DNA of 64,000 nucleotides from JBHJHP01 sp042219855 (GCF_042219855.1 NZ_JBHJHP010000007.1:220617-284616), one strand, 5' to 3'. Shown: positions 1 to 9,343, counted from the stretch's first letter. Made by a program: numbers and translations. Notes: generated from the letters alone by a model not told the origin.

Positions 1-465
1 AGCTTCCAGAAATAAGATATCGTTTGTATTTATATAAACATATCCATCGTTAACCGGTAACTTAATCATACCTTTATAATCTCTTATTTCCACTTCTTTT
101 TTAATATCTAAGATACGATCTGTAATGTCTTTCAGCTGATGCCGGTTGACAGGCTTCAAAAGGAAAGCAAAAACATTATGTAATATGGCATCACTGATAT
201 AACTTCGGTGAGCTGAGACAATTACAACATATACTTCCGTATTATACTCTCTTATATTCTCAAGTAACTGAATGCCATTTATTCCCGGCATATTAATATC
301 CAGAAATACAACGTCCGGTTGAAATTTACTTACATTACATTCCACCTTTAACGGATTCGAAATCCTGTCGATAACGTCGATATAGTCAATATCGGATAAT
401 AAATTATCCATCACATCAATTGCATCATGTTCATCATCAACAAGAAGAGCTCTAATTTTTTTCAT
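1..465 (-). CDS. LytTR-family response regulator (3' end missing)
   Basis: Read leftward from ATG at 465 and running off the window edge, so the C-terminus is missing. The N-terminus MKKIRALLVDDEHDAID is a CheY-like receiver start with its acidic pair. VVFLDINMPGINGIQLL holds the phosphoacceptor Asp, VVIVSAH the conserved Ser, and FLLKPVN the conserved Lys-Pro. After about residue 120 the sequence (IKLPVNDGYVYINTNDILFLEA) matches the start of a LytTR DNA-binding domain. Such regulators usually pair with a LytS/YehU-type histidine kinase, which is not in view. The receiver is certain; the LytTR call rests on the visible beginning of that domain. Confidence 0.85.
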   Translation of the reverse strand, partial: MKKIRALLVDDEHDAIDVMDNLLSDIDYIDVIDRISNPLKVECNVSKFQPDVVFLDINMPGINGIQLLENIREYNTEVYVVIVSAHRSYISDAILHNVFAFLLKPVNRHQLKDITDRILDIKKEVEIRDYKGMIKLPVNDGYVYINTNDILFLEA

Positions 466-693
466 TTTCGGTCGTTTATAGCCTAAATTTAATAAATTAA
501 CATTTATTTGCAAACTAAAATTAGGATTTGATCTGTTTTTAGGGGTAATTACTACTATTTAAAACCTATACCGTTTTCTGACGTGCATGAATCCACCATT
601 TCAATATTATTATAAATTGTTTGGAAGTGCTTAAACAAACTTCCTTAACTTTCAGTTGTTAATTTTTTATATTTGGATCTCAATCATAACCTT
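466..693. other. intergenic region upstream of the carotenoid operon
   Basis: A gap of 228 bases between two divergently read genes. Apart from the -7 box at 668-675, I see no gene, hairpin or repeat here. Confidence 0.5.
668..675 (+). promoter_or_regulatory. -7 box of the carotenoid operon promoter
   Basis: TATATTTG matches the Bacteroidota -7 consensus TAnnTTTG and ends 18 nt before the ATG at 694. No good TTTG lies 17-23 nt upstream, so only half of the promoter is convincing. A TTG codon at 673 lies inside this box, so extending the coding region to it would be wrong. Confidence 0.55.
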
Positions 694-2175
694 ATGCAAA
701 AAGCACTCATCATTGGCGGCGGAATCGGTGGCCTCGCTGTGGCACTCAGACTTAAAAAAGCAGGTCTGAACGTAACGCTTTTTGAAAAGAACCCAACCAT
801 TGGTGGTAAAATGGGAGAAATCCGGTCAAAGGGTTTTCGTTTCGATACCGGACCGTCACTTTTTACTCTTCCTGAGTTGAGTGATGAGCTTTTTGAACTT
901 TTTGATAAAAACCCACGTGATTACTTCACCTATACGAAGCTTGATAATTCCTGCCGTTATTTTTTTCATGATGGAACAGTTGTCAATGCCTGGGCAGATA
1001 TCGACCGGTTTTCGGATGAAGCTTATGAAGTCTTGGGTGAACCAAAGAATAATCTGAAGAAGTACCTTAAGCGCTACAGAAAACTTTATCAGACGGCATC
1101 TCCTGTATTTCTGTTCAATGCGTTTCAGCGCTGGAAGAATTTTGCAAAAAAGGAATTTCGCGGAATGCTTTTTCATTTACATGAGCTGGATTCCCTCTAC
1201 ACCATGCACAGGCGCAATAAAAAAGCATTTCAGTCCCCTCATATGGTACAGATTTTTGACCGGTATGCAACGTATAATGGATCAGATCCGTTCAGAGCAC
1301 CTGCTACTTTAAACATGATAGCACACCTGGAACATAATCTTGGCGCCTATTTCCCTGACGAAGGGATACGATCTATTGCGCTATCCATGGAAAAACTGGC
1401 TATAGAAGAAGGGATAGAAATTAAAACGAACAGCTCTATTAAAAAAATTCTGCATGACGGTAATAAAGTAACGGGTATTGTATGTGACGGTAAGGAAATG
1501 AATGCAGATATTATCATCAGTGATGCAGATGTCAGGACCATTTACATGAACCTTTTTGAAGGGATCAGGCCACCAAAATCCATCATCAATAAAGAACTGT
1601 CCTCCTCTGCCCTCATTTTTTACTGGGGTGTTGATTTTAACAGTAGTCTTGATGTGCACAATATTTTGTTTGCTAAGGACTACCAGTCAGAGTTCAAAGC
1701 CATTTTTAAAGACAAAATTCTGTATCATGATCCAACCATATACATATTTATCAGTAAAAAAGTAGTCAAAACAGATGCCCCTGAAGGTTGCGAAAACTGG
1801 TTTGTCATGTTGAATGTGCCTGCCAATCATAATCATGACTGGGAAAAACTGAGAAATGATGCCAGGATGTATATTCAGAAAAAAATTGATAAATTGCTGA
1901 ACGTGAATATCAGGGAGCATATTCTAACTGAAAATATTGCCGATCCTGTGACAATTGAACGTAACACCTCTTCATTCAGGGGAGCGCTCTACGGAAACAG
2001 TTCAAACAGTTTATTTGCAGCATTTAACCGGCATGCAAACTTCAGTTCACAGTTTAAAAACCTGTGGTTTACGGGTGGCAGTGTGCATCCCGGCGGGGGA
2101 ATACCACTGTGTATTGCTTCAGCCAGAATAGTTGCTGATGAAGTCAAAACGTACATAAATAAGGGTGAATTTTAA
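694..2175 (+). CDS. crtD: phytoene desaturase-family carotenoid desaturase, probably CrtD
   Basis: An FAD-dependent carotenoid desaturase/isomerase of about 493 residues, the usual CrtI/CrtD length. The N-terminal dinucleotide-binding motif GGGIGG is at residues 8-13, followed by the FEKN acidic strand end and GFRFDTGPSLF. The C-terminus has the family signature FTGGSVHPGGGIPLCIASARI. The next gene is a CruF hydratase, so the likely reaction is 3',4'-desaturation of the 1'-hydroxy end group (CrtD) rather than phytoene desaturation; this is inferred from context. I chose ATG 694 over an in-frame TTG at 673 that lies inside the promoter. First gene of a tightly packed operon. Confidence 0.85.
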   Translation: MQKALIIGGGIGGLAVALRLKKAGLNVTLFEKNPTIGGKMGEIRSKGFRFDTGPSLFTLPELSDELFELFDKNPRDYFTYTKLDNSCRYFFHDGTVVNAWADIDRFSDEAYEVLGEPKNNLKKYLKRYRKLYQTASPVFLFNAFQRWKNFAKKEFRGMLFHLHELDSLYTMHRRNKKAFQSPHMVQIFDRYATYNGSDPFRAPATLNMIAHLEHNLGAYFPDEGIRSIALSMEKLAIEEGIEIKTNSSIKKILHDGNKVTGIVCDGKEMNADIIISDADVRTIYMNLFEGIRPPKSIINKELSSSALIFYWGVDFNSSLDVHNILFAKDYQSEFKAIFKDKILYHDPTIYIFISKKVVKTDAPEGCENWFVMLNVPANHNHDWEKLRNDARMYIQKKIDKLLNVNIREHILTENIADPVTIERNTSSFRGALYGNSSNSLFAAFNRHANFSSQFKNLWFTGGSVHPGGGIPLCIASARIVADEVKTYINKGEF

Positions 2176-2189
2176 CATAAGAGTTTAAC

Positions 2190-2855
2190 ATGGATATAAA
2201 ACGAATTGCGATACCAAGACCGGAACCGTCCAAAGCGATCCGCTCTGTGTCTTCTGTTTTGCTGGTAGGCATAATAGGTTTTGCCATACCACTATCACGA
2301 CCGGTTTTTCAGGCTATGACACCGTTGGTCATACTGCTGGCAGTTTTAGGTTCTATCCATTACCACGATGGTGACCGCAACTTAAAGATGGTCATTTTAT
2401 CAGTTTTTATCTTTATGGCCGGATTTAGTGTTGAGGCATTGGGCGTAAAAACCGGTATCATTTTCGGATCATACCGGTATGGAAAAGTTTTAGGTCCAAA
2501 GGTTATGGGGACACCGCTTATCATAGGACTTAACTGGTTGCTCCTGGTTTATACAGCCAGAGCTATGATAGAATACTGGGATACATCGGAATGGATTAAG
2601 GTACCCGTTGTTGCCATACTGGTTACTGCATTCGACATTGTGCTTGAACCGGTCGCTATAAAACTGGGCTTCTGGAGCTGGGAAGCCATTCAGGTTCCCC
2701 TTCAAAACTATATTGCATGGTTCGTAATAGCGCTGATTTTTTCCTCTCTTATGGCCATTTCAAAAGTGAAACTGATGAATGAAATGGGCGGTCCGCTCTT
2801 CTTCATGCTTTTCCTATTTTTCCTGGTACTGAATATTGTAATACTGTTTATCTGA
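2190..2855 (+). CDS. cruF: carotenoid biosynthesis membrane protein, CruF-type 1',2'-hydratase
   Basis: An integral membrane protein of 221 residues with about six or seven hydrophobic segments and the family sequence around SYRYGKVLGPKVMGTPLIIGLNW, followed by AFDIVLEPVAIKLGFW. This matches the CruF/CrtC-like carotenoid hydratase family (Pfam carotenoid biosynthesis protein). These enzymes add water across the 1',2' double bond of a psi end group to give the 1'-OH that is later glycosylated. It starts 14 nt after crtD and ends 3 nt before the acyltransferase, so it is co-transcribed. Confidence 0.85.
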   Translation: MDIKRIAIPRPEPSKAIRSVSSVLLVGIIGFAIPLSRPVFQAMTPLVILLAVLGSIHYHDGDRNLKMVILSVFIFMAGFSVEALGVKTGIIFGSYRYGKVLGPKVMGTPLIIGLNWLLLVYTARAMIEYWDTSEWIKVPVVAILVTAFDIVLEPVAIKLGFWSWEAIQVPLQNYIAWFVIALIFSSLMAISKVKLMNEMGGPLFFMLFLFFLVLNIVILFI

Positions 2856-2858
2856 ACT

Positions 2859-3485
2859 ATGCTGGAAGCAAGACATAATAAGCACTATGTTTCTTTCTTT
2901 AATTGGTATATACACCGGTTGAATTTGCGAAATTTTCATCAATTAAATTTTAATGAAGTTTCAAAAAACACTGTCAATAGTGCTATATTGGCTATTGGGA
3001 ACCATTTCAGCTGGTGGGACGGATTCTGGATGTATGATCTGAACCGGATAAACATTGGTAAAAGATTCCATATCATTATGCTGTATGAGCAACTTAAATC
3101 CAGAATGTATTTTAATAAAATAGGAGCTGCCGGTCTCAAACGTAACAGTCGAAATACCCTGAAATTGTTGGATTACTGTTCCAGGCTGATGCAAAATCCG
3201 GATAATATTCTGTTTTTTTTCCCTGAGGGTGAAATCAGACCACAAAACCAGGAAACCGTTCATTTTGAAAAAGGGATTATGCGCATCATAGATCGGGCGC
3301 CGGATAATCTTCAGTTAATGTTCGTAGTCAACCTGACAGAGTATTTTTCAAATAAAAAACCGACCTTATACTCTTTTTATAAAAGCATTGAAGCAAAATC
3401 CTTCACAAATATCAGTGAAATGGAAAATGCCTACAACAGCTTCCTGGCCGAATGCAGAAACCGTTTAAACGCGCTTAATGTATGA
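2859..3485 (+). CDS. PlsC-like acyltransferase, probable carotenoid glycoside acyltransferase
   Basis: A glycerolipid-type acyltransferase fold of 208 residues. Motif I is NHFSWWD (H49 and D54, the H-x4-D catalytic pair) and the acceptor-site motif is FPEGEIRP (121-128). No clear transmembrane anchor is seen. Proteins of this family sit beside glycosyltransferases in clusters for acylated carotenoid glycosides, such as the salinixanthin type. In this position it probably esterifies the sugar on the carotenoid, but the acceptor cannot be told from sequence and a phospholipid role is possible. It overlaps the next gene by 4 nt (ATGA). Confidence 0.75.
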   Translation: MLEARHNKHYVSFFNWYIHRLNLRNFHQLNFNEVSKNTVNSAILAIGNHFSWWDGFWMYDLNRINIGKRFHIIMLYEQLKSRMYFNKIGAAGLKRNSRNTLKLLDYCSRLMQNPDNILFFFPEGEIRPQNQETVHFEKGIMRIIDRAPDNLQLMFVVNLTEYFSNKKPTLYSFYKSIEAKSFTNISEMENAYNSFLAECRNRLNALNV

Positions 3486-4576
3486 TTGCCCTGGCTGTAA
3501 TCATATTATTTTATCTGCTGATCCGAAATGTGGTCGTACTGTATAATTTTGCCATTCAGCCATACCTTATTCAACTGGTACCGGAACATGAACCTCTGAT
3601 TTCCATTCTGATCCCTGCAAGAAATGAAGAAGACAATATCGGGTCCTTACTGAAACAAATAAGCTCACAAACTTACCGTCGTCTGGAGGTGCTGGTGTAT
3701 GATGATCAAAGCGATGACAGGACAGCAGAAATAGTGACCCGTTTTTCAGAAAATGACGAGAGGGTAAAACTGGTAAAAGGGCTAAAACTACCTGAGGGAT
3801 GGCTGGGGAAAAATCATGCCTGCTATCAACTGGCCAAAGCCTCTAATGGTGATTATCTGATGTTTATGGATGCTGATGTTCGTCCTGAAGCCCATCTGGC
3901 GTCCAGTGCTGTCGGTTATTTACAGCACAAAAAAGCAGGACTGTTGTCCATTTTTCCACACCAGTTTAAAAAAACCATGGGCGAACAGCTTACCGTATCT
4001 CTGATGTACGATATCCTGTTAACCTTGCTTCCGCTGGCTTTTGTCAGAAAAAGCAGACGGCCTGTTTTTAGTGGCGCTAATGGTCAGTTTATGCTGTTTG
4101 AACGCTCAGTATACATGGAACATCAACCCCACTGGTGGAAAAAAGATCAGGCGGTAGAAGACATCGCCATTATGCAGTTGTTCAAGAAATTTAATATCCG
4201 GTGTATCACACTGCTTGGAGGAGATGATATTTCCTGCCGAATGTATAATAGCGGGACTGAAGCCATCAATGGATTTGCAAAAAATGTCATCCGTTTTTTT
4301 GGCAACAGCATTGCTTTTACATTATTTCATGTACTTGTTACAACATCAGGACTTGTAATCATGTTATTAATGCCTGATTTCAGATTTCTTTCCATGTACC
4401 TTATTGGCGTATTGGTTTACAAAGCTGTTGTTGGCCGCTTATCACAGGAGAGCATGCTTAAAGCCTGGATTCTGATCATTCCACGACAGCTTATGTTTAT
4501 CACCGTTGTCATCCGGGCTCTGAGTTTCAGGTTTCGGCAAAACTATTCATGGAAGGGTAGAAAAATTAAAATCTAA
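3482..4576 (+). CDS. family 2 glycosyltransferase, CruG/CrtQ-like
   Basis: A membrane-anchored GT-A glycosyltransferase of 364 residues. A hydrophobic N-terminal segment (about 1-25) precedes ISILIPARNEEDNIG, the nucleotide-sugar site YDDQSDD near residue 75, the metal-binding DAD (130-132), and the catalytic-type motif AVEDIAI. About three membrane segments close the protein. This arrangement resembles CruG and CrtQ, which attach sugars to hydroxylated carotenoids. Placed with crtD, cruF and an acyltransferase, it most likely glycosylates the 1'- or 2'-hydroxyl. Sugar specificity is unknown. The stop overlaps the next ATG (TAATG). Confidence 0.8.
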   Translation: MIALAVIILFYLLIRNVVVLYNFAIQPYLIQLVPEHEPLISILIPARNEEDNIGSLLKQISSQTYRRLEVLVYDDQSDDRTAEIVTRFSENDERVKLVKGLKLPEGWLGKNHACYQLAKASNGDYLMFMDADVRPEAHLASSAVGYLQHKKAGLLSIFPHQFKKTMGEQLTVSLMYDILLTLLPLAFVRKSRRPVFSGANGQFMLFERSVYMEHQPHWWKKDQAVEDIAIMQLFKKFNIRCITLLGGDDISCRMYNSGTEAINGFAKNVIRFFGNSIAFTLFHVLVTTSGLVIMLLMPDFRFLSMYLIGVLVYKAVVGRLSQESMLKAWILIIPRQLMFITVVIRALSFRFRQNYSWKGRKIKI

Positions 4577-5886
4577 TGAGTAAAAAACAAAATATCGCAG
4601 TATTCTGGTTTCGCAGAGATTTGCGCATACACGACAACCACGGACTTTACAAAGCTCTCACGTCCGGCTTACCGGTTCTGCCACTGTTTATTTTCGATAC
4701 TGACATTCTGAATAAACTCGATAATAAGTGCGATCGACGCGTTGCTTTTATTCACGAAAAAGTGACAGAACTCAAAACAAAACTGAACGAGGCCGGCTCG
4801 GATCTGGTTGTGAAACACGGGAAACCGGTTGAAATTTACAGGGAGCTGTTCGGGGAATTTACCATTACTTCGGTCTGGTTCAACCACGATTTTGAACCGG
4901 ATGCCGTAAACCGGGATAAAGCTGTGACTGAGCTTGCCTTAATGAATGGCATAGAAGTTTATTCCTTTAAGGACCAGGTTATTTTTGAAAAAGATGAGGT
5001 TCTGAAGGATGATGGGAACCCTTATACCGTTTTCACACCTTACAGCAAAAAGTGGTTATCAGGTCTGGGTAAAAAAGATATGGAATCCTACCCTTCTGAA
5101 GAGCACACAAATGCATTTTTAAAAACTGAACCTACACCTATGCCCTCGCTTTCCGGAATAGGATTCAGGGAGACTGATCATATGGTTTCTCCTGTTCGTA
5201 TTGATGAAGCTATTATACAGCATTACGACAAAACGAGAGATTATCCGGCACAGGACGGCACATCGAAGGTGTCGGTTCATCTCCGGTTTGGAACATTAAG
5301 CATCAGGGAACTGGTCAGAACAGCTTTCCGGATGAATAAAACCTATTTGAATGAACTCATCTGGCGCGAGTTTTACATGATGATCCTCTGGCATTTTCCA
5401 TATGTGGTTGACGGGGCTTTTAAACCGGCTTACAATCATATTCCATGGCGCAATAATGAAAAGGAGTTTGACATCTGGTGCAATGGAAAGACCGGTTATC
5501 CAATTGTTGATGCTGCGATGAACCAGATTAACCGAACCGGCTACATGCACAACCGTGCAAGAATGATTGTTGCCAGTTTTCTGACTAAACATCTGTTAAT
5601 CGACTGGCGATGGGGGGAAGCCTATTTCGCTGAAAAACTGACGGATTACGAGTTATCGAGCAATAACGGCGGCTGGCAATGGGCAGCAGGTACAGGCTGT
5701 GATGCTGCGCCCTATTTTCGTATTTTTAACCCGGAATCACAAACGAAAAAATTCGATCCCGATGGAAAATACATCGAAACATGGCTGGGGGATGATTTGC
5801 ATATGGTACAGCCTGTGGTGGATCATAAGATGGCAAGGGAAAGAGCTTTAAAGGTATATAAAGAAACACTTAACAAACTTAAATGA
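4576..5886 (+). CDS. phrB: cryptochrome/class I DNA photolyase
   Basis: A protein of 436 residues with the N-terminal antenna domain start AVFWFRRDLRIHDNHGL and a C-terminal FAD-binding domain (NELIWREFYMM, then NRTGYMHNRARMIVASFLTK, then NNGGWQWAAGTGCDAAPYFRIFNP). These are the class I CPD photolyase/cryptochrome signatures, including the Asn-rich loop and tryptophans used for flavin photoreduction. It would repair UV dimers using blue light. Co-transcription with a carotenoid cluster is common in light-responsive bacteria and suggests a light-protection regulon. I cannot separate CPD from 6-4 specificity with certainty. Confidence 0.92.
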   Translation: MSKKQNIAVFWFRRDLRIHDNHGLYKALTSGLPVLPLFIFDTDILNKLDNKCDRRVAFIHEKVTELKTKLNEAGSDLVVKHGKPVEIYRELFGEFTITSVWFNHDFEPDAVNRDKAVTELALMNGIEVYSFKDQVIFEKDEVLKDDGNPYTVFTPYSKKWLSGLGKKDMESYPSEEHTNAFLKTEPTPMPSLSGIGFRETDHMVSPVRIDEAIIQHYDKTRDYPAQDGTSKVSVHLRFGTLSIRELVRTAFRMNKTYLNELIWREFYMMILWHFPYVVDGAFKPAYNHIPWRNNEKEFDIWCNGKTGYPIVDAAMNQINRTGYMHNRARMIVASFLTKHLLIDWRWGEAYFAEKLTDYELSSNNGGWQWAAGTGCDAAPYFRIFNPESQTKKFDPDGKYIETWLGDDLHMVQPVVDHKMARERALKVYKETLNKLK

Positions 5887-6611
5887 GACCATACGTTTTC
5901 ATACTCCTGCTTGTATTCAAGGCTTCCATTATTAAAGCTGAAGATTTTAAGGCAGAAATATACAGTGCTTATATCTCCGGCAATATGGAAAAATGGGAGC
6001 AGGTCCTGAACAATATGGAAAAACTTTACCAGTCGAAACCAGACATTAAGTTACTGGAAAACATCGTTGAAGCTCAGTATGGACTGATTGGATTTTTAAT
6101 TGGTGAAGATCAGGATGATAAAGCCGGGAAGATTCTGATTGTTGCAGAAAAAAATCTGGATTTGCTCATGAAACGCAACGATAAAGTTGCAAGATACTGG
6201 GCTTATAAATGTGCTTTTACCGGCTTTAAGATTGGCATATCACCCTATAAAGCACCATTTCTCGGCCCACGCAGCTTCAGTTACATAAACGAGGCGTTGG
6301 CCCTGGATGATCATAATCCGTATGTACTGATGGAATATGCCAATGGAAAATACTACGCTCCTGCCTTTGCTGGCGGTGACAAAACCCTGGCCATCAGCAC
6401 CTATGACAAAGCCATCCACATGCTGGAATCTGATAGTGTGAACCTGAAAAACAGCTGGTATTACCTGATGGCTAAAACAAATTATGGCACAGCCTTACTA
6501 AAGAAAGGTTATAAAACGAATGCCATTCGTATTTTTGATGAGATTCTGATTTTTGAACCCCGTTACAGTTGGGTCGCGAATGAATTAAAACCGGAAGCAT
6601 TAAAAAACTGA
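5883..6611 (+). CDS. secreted helical-repeat (TPR-like) protein of unknown function
   Basis: A protein of 242 residues with a short hydrophobic N-terminal signal (MRPYVFILLLVFKASIIKAED). The rest is helical, with TPR-like spacing: AYISGNMEKWEQVLNNME, AQYGLIGFLIGEDQDDKAGKILIVAEKNLDLL, then SINEALALDDHNPYVLMEYANGKYYAPAFAGGD and a last repeat ending in ILIFEPRYSW. The arrangement recalls the TatT-like periplasmic TPR proteins, but I do not recognise a specific family. The start overlaps the photolyase stop (ATGA), so it belongs to the same transcript. Confidence 0.7.
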   Translation: MRPYVFILLLVFKASIIKAEDFKAEIYSAYISGNMEKWEQVLNNMEKLYQSKPDIKLLENIVEAQYGLIGFLIGEDQDDKAGKILIVAEKNLDLLMKRNDKVARYWAYKCAFTGFKIGISPYKAPFLGPRSFSYINEALALDDHNPYVLMEYANGKYYAPAFAGGDKTLAISTYDKAIHMLESDSVNLKNSWYYLMAKTNYGTALLKKGYKTNAIRIFDEILIFEPRYSWVANELKPEALKN

Positions 6612-6615
6612 TCCA

Positions 6616-7233
6616 ATGTTTGACCTCACATCACTGCTGTTTTTTCTGGGCTCCTCCGTACTGATTATTCTTGCTCCGGGACCTGATATTATTTTCACCG
6701 TTACCCAGGGATTGTCAAACGGAAAGCGGGCCGGTATTACTACTGCCATGGGTCTGGCAAGCGGTAACCTGGTGCATACTTCTGCTGCTGCATTGGGTTT
6801 GTCGGTCCTTTTTAAAACATCGCCTGTTGCATTCTGGATACTGAAAATTGCAGGAGCTGTTTACCTGTTTTATCTGGCTTACATGAGCATTAAACACCGG
6901 AATGACAGTCTGAATATTTCCGGATCTGTAACAAAAAAAGATAACCTGTTCTGGCGGGGCTTTCTTATGAACATTATGAATCCGAAAGTCGCCTTATTTT
7001 TTATCGCATTCTTACCACGATTTGTAGATCCTGACCTGGGGAAGGTTATGCTTCAGTTTATTGTTCTGGGCGTAATTTTTGCCTTTCAGGTGGTTGTTGT
7101 TTTTGGTTCTGCAGGATATTTTGCCGGCACATTTGGCGAAATGTTACGTGAGCATAATAATTTTTCGCGTAATATGAATGTGATCTCCGCCGTTGTTTTT
7201 ACCGGAATTGCCATTTCACTCTTATTTTTTTAA
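6616..7233 (+). CDS. LysE/RhtB-family amino acid exporter
   Basis: An inner-membrane protein of 205 residues with six hydrophobic segments. It carries the LysE family start (LAPGPDIIFTVTQGLSNGKRAGITTAMGLASGNLVH) and the mid-protein motif FLMNIMNPKVALFFIAFLP. These export amino acids or their derivatives by proton exchange; the substrate cannot be read from sequence. It follows the previous gene by 4 nt and is the last gene of the carotenoid/photolyase transcript. The link to pigment synthesis is positional only. Confidence 0.88.
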   Translation: MFDLTSLLFFLGSSVLIILAPGPDIIFTVTQGLSNGKRAGITTAMGLASGNLVHTSAAALGLSVLFKTSPVAFWILKIAGAVYLFYLAYMSIKHRNDSLNISGSVTKKDNLFWRGFLMNIMNPKVALFFIAFLPRFVDPDLGKVMLQFIVLGVIFAFQVVVVFGSAGYFAGTFGEMLREHNNFSRNMNVISAVVFTGIAISLLFF

Positions 7234-7458
7234 TCTTCCTTTATATGTAGTTTCTGTTGTAGAATTAATCTACATCATCATGGTGAATCCACAGCTGATG
7301 TGATATTGTCCGTTCACTTATTCCCTGCATAAAAACAATTTTTATTCTACTGGTATTTAATACATTAACTCAACCCTTACACATCCAAAAATTTTGTGGC
7401 ACATCCTTTTCTTATATACAGATCAAAGCGTAACAATTACTAATTAAAAAAATAAGTT

Positions 7459-7815
7459 ATGAAAAAATTAATGATTTTAACAGCAGCAGTGATGACACTT
7501 GGATTGTCAGTACCAACTATAAGTAATGCCACAGTACATGAAAATTCTGCAGTAGCAGCGCAACAGGATGAGGTAACCTATAAGGAGATCACAAAAGATG
7601 ATGTTCCTGAAGTGATTACCACAGCCTTAAGTGAAAAATTCTCAAACTTCACAGTAGACAAGTATTACCTGGGAAGTGATGGCACGTACAAAGTAGATGT
7701 CAGTAAGGAAGATACAAAATGGGCCCTTTATTTCGATAAAGAAGGAACTGTTTTTAAGAAAGAAGATTTGAATGCGGATAGTTCTGCTGAAGAACAATCA
7801 CCATCAGAAGAGTAA
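7459..7815 (+). CDS. secreted PepSY-like (BLIP-like) protein
   Basis: A protein of 118 residues with a clear signal peptide (cleavage near SNATVHEN). One small domain follows, containing ITKDDVPEVITTALSEKFSNFTVDKYYLGSDGTYKVDVSKED, the pattern of the putative beta-lactamase-inhibitor-like PepSY domain common in Bacteroidota. The C-terminal tail is acidic and Ser-rich (SSAEEQSPSEE). Function is unknown; such proteins are thought to act in the periplasm. It stands alone: 225 nt of intergenic DNA precede it and a strong terminator follows. Confidence 0.75.
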   Translation: MKKLMILTAAVMTLGLSVPTISNATVHENSAVAAQQDEVTYKEITKDDVPEVITTALSEKFSNFTVDKYYLGSDGTYKVDVSKEDTKWALYFDKEGTVFKKEDLNADSSAEEQSPSEE

Positions 7816-7872
7816 ACTTCATAAAAAGTACCCAAATCATCTTAATTATCATCAGGATAACAGGTATCCAAT

Positions 7873-7908
7873 AACCTCTGACCGGAGCCCTCCGGCAGGG
7901 GTTTTTTT
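7873..7908 (+). terminator. intrinsic terminator after the PepSY-like gene
   Basis: AACCTCTG (7873-7880) pairs with CAGGGGTT (7896-7903). Inside it CCGGAG (7882-7887) pairs with CTCCGG (7890-7895). A run of T follows to 7908. A long stable stem with a U-tail. Confidence 0.9.
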
Positions 7909-7993
7909 AATTTAATATGTCATAATAAAAATCTGTATTGTTCTTCTTAAGCAATATTCATAAATTGGGGAATTCTTTTTTGATGTAATATGT

Positions 7994-9343
7994 ATGGCAA
8001 ATATCCTGGTAATTGATGATGATGTAACGTTTTGTATGATGCTTAAAACCTACCTGGAAAAGCATAAATACAAAGTAACTTCAGTTTTTTCTCCTGCAAC
8101 TGTTAAAGACCTGATCACTAAAACTTTTTTCGATGTGGTATTAACTGACCTTCGATTGCCTGATATAAATGGCATGGACGTCATCCGTCTGATAAAGAGC
8201 ATTACGCCTAAAACACAGATAATCATGATGACCAGCTACGCCAATTATAACACGGCCATACAATCCATCAAAGAAGGTGCCTTTAATTACATACCCAAAC
8301 CTTTTTTGCCCGATGAAGTGCTGAAACTAATCGAGGAAGCCATTGAGACTGCTAAACGCGACGATGAACATAAACCAGGCAAAAAGGAAGAAAACAAGGA
8401 TTTTGTTGAAGGAAAGAGTCCGGCGTCAAAACGGTTAAAACGGTATATTGAACTGGTTGCTCCAACGCCGATGTCTGTCTTAATTATCGGAGAAAGCGGA
8501 ACAGGGAAAGAGCTGGTAGCACGTACTATTCATAATCTGAGCGACAGAAGAAAGAAACCTTTTGTTGCGGTGGATTGTGGTGCTATACCAAGAGAACTTG
8601 TGGCGAGTGAATTTTTCGGACATGTAAAAGGATCCTTTACCGGAGCGGTTACAGATAAAGTGGGCCAGTTTGAAGCAGCTAACGGCGGAACATTATTTCT
8701 GGATGAAATCGGCAACCTTTCGTATGATTCCCAGGTTCAGCTTTTAAGAACCATACAGGAACGTGTAATCAAGCCGGTGGGCAGCACAAAAGAGGTGAAA
8801 ATTGATGTCCGCATTGTTGCAGCAACAAATGAAGACCTGAGAGATGCCTGTGAAAAAGGAGATTTCAGAGAGGACCTGTTTCACCGGTTAAATGAATTTA
8901 TGATCGAAGTTCCAGCCCTCAGAGAAAGGCAGGCAGATATAATGATGTTCGCCGAACATTTTCTGGATCAGGCTAACGCATTTCTTAACCGCAGCGTGGA
9001 TGGCTTTGACAATGATGTGACTTCTGTTTTTATGCAATATGACTGGCCGGGAAACCTTCGCGAAATGCTGAATGTGGTTAAACGGGCAACACTTTTGACC
9101 GAAGGAAATGAAATAAGCCGGGCCGATATTCCTGAAGAGTTATACGAAAAGCCCGATAGTGAATCTGCATTCTCACTTTACAACAGTCAAAATGAAAAGG
9201 AACTCATCCTTAAGGCTCTTGACGCCACAGGTCATAATAAAAGCCAGGCTGCCAGACTGCTGAAAATAGATCGTAAAACACTGTACAATAAACTCAGGTT
9301 ATACAATATTGAGCTTTCCGATGGAAAAGAAGGTACTGACTGA
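7994..9343 (+). CDS. NtrC-family sigma-54-dependent response regulator
   Basis: A 449-residue protein with three domains. The receiver (about 1-120) has phosphoacceptor D52 in VVLTDLRLPD. The AAA+ sigma-54 activator domain (about 135-370) has Walker A GESGTGKE, the sigma-54 loop as GSFTGA rather than the usual GAFTGA, and LFLDEIGNLS as Walker B. A Fis-type helix-turn-helix closes the protein (NKSQAARLLKIDRKTLYNKL). It activates sigma-54 promoters on phosphorylation. Its 3' end is 6 nt from that of a convergent hybrid kinase, a likely but unproven partner. The Ala-to-Ser change in the loop is tolerated in some family members. Confidence 0.92.
   Translation: MANILVIDDDVTFCMMLKTYLEKHKYKVTSVFSPATVKDLITKTFFDVVLTDLRLPDINGMDVIRLIKSITPKTQIIMMTSYANYNTAIQSIKEGAFNYIPKPFLPDEVLKLIEEAIETAKRDDEHKPGKKEENKDFVEGKSPASKRLKRYIELVAPTPMSVLIIGESGTGKELVARTIHNLSDRRKKPFVAVDCGAIPRELVASEFFGHVKGSFTGAVTDKVGQFEAANGGTLFLDEIGNLSYDSQVQLLRTIQERVIKPVGSTKEVKIDVRIVAATNEDLRDACEKGDFREDLFHRLNEFMIEVPALRERQADIMMFAEHFLDQANAFLNRSVDGFDNDVTSVFMQYDWPGNLREMLNVVKRATLLTEGNEISRADIPEELYEKPDSESAFSLYNSQNEKELILKALDATGHNKSQAARLLKIDRKTLYNKLRLYNIELSDGKEGTD

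Noticed and set aside
673..693. TTG start for the carotenoid desaturase
   Set aside because: It lies within the TATATTTG promoter box and adds residues before the FAD-binding start; ATG 694 fits the family.
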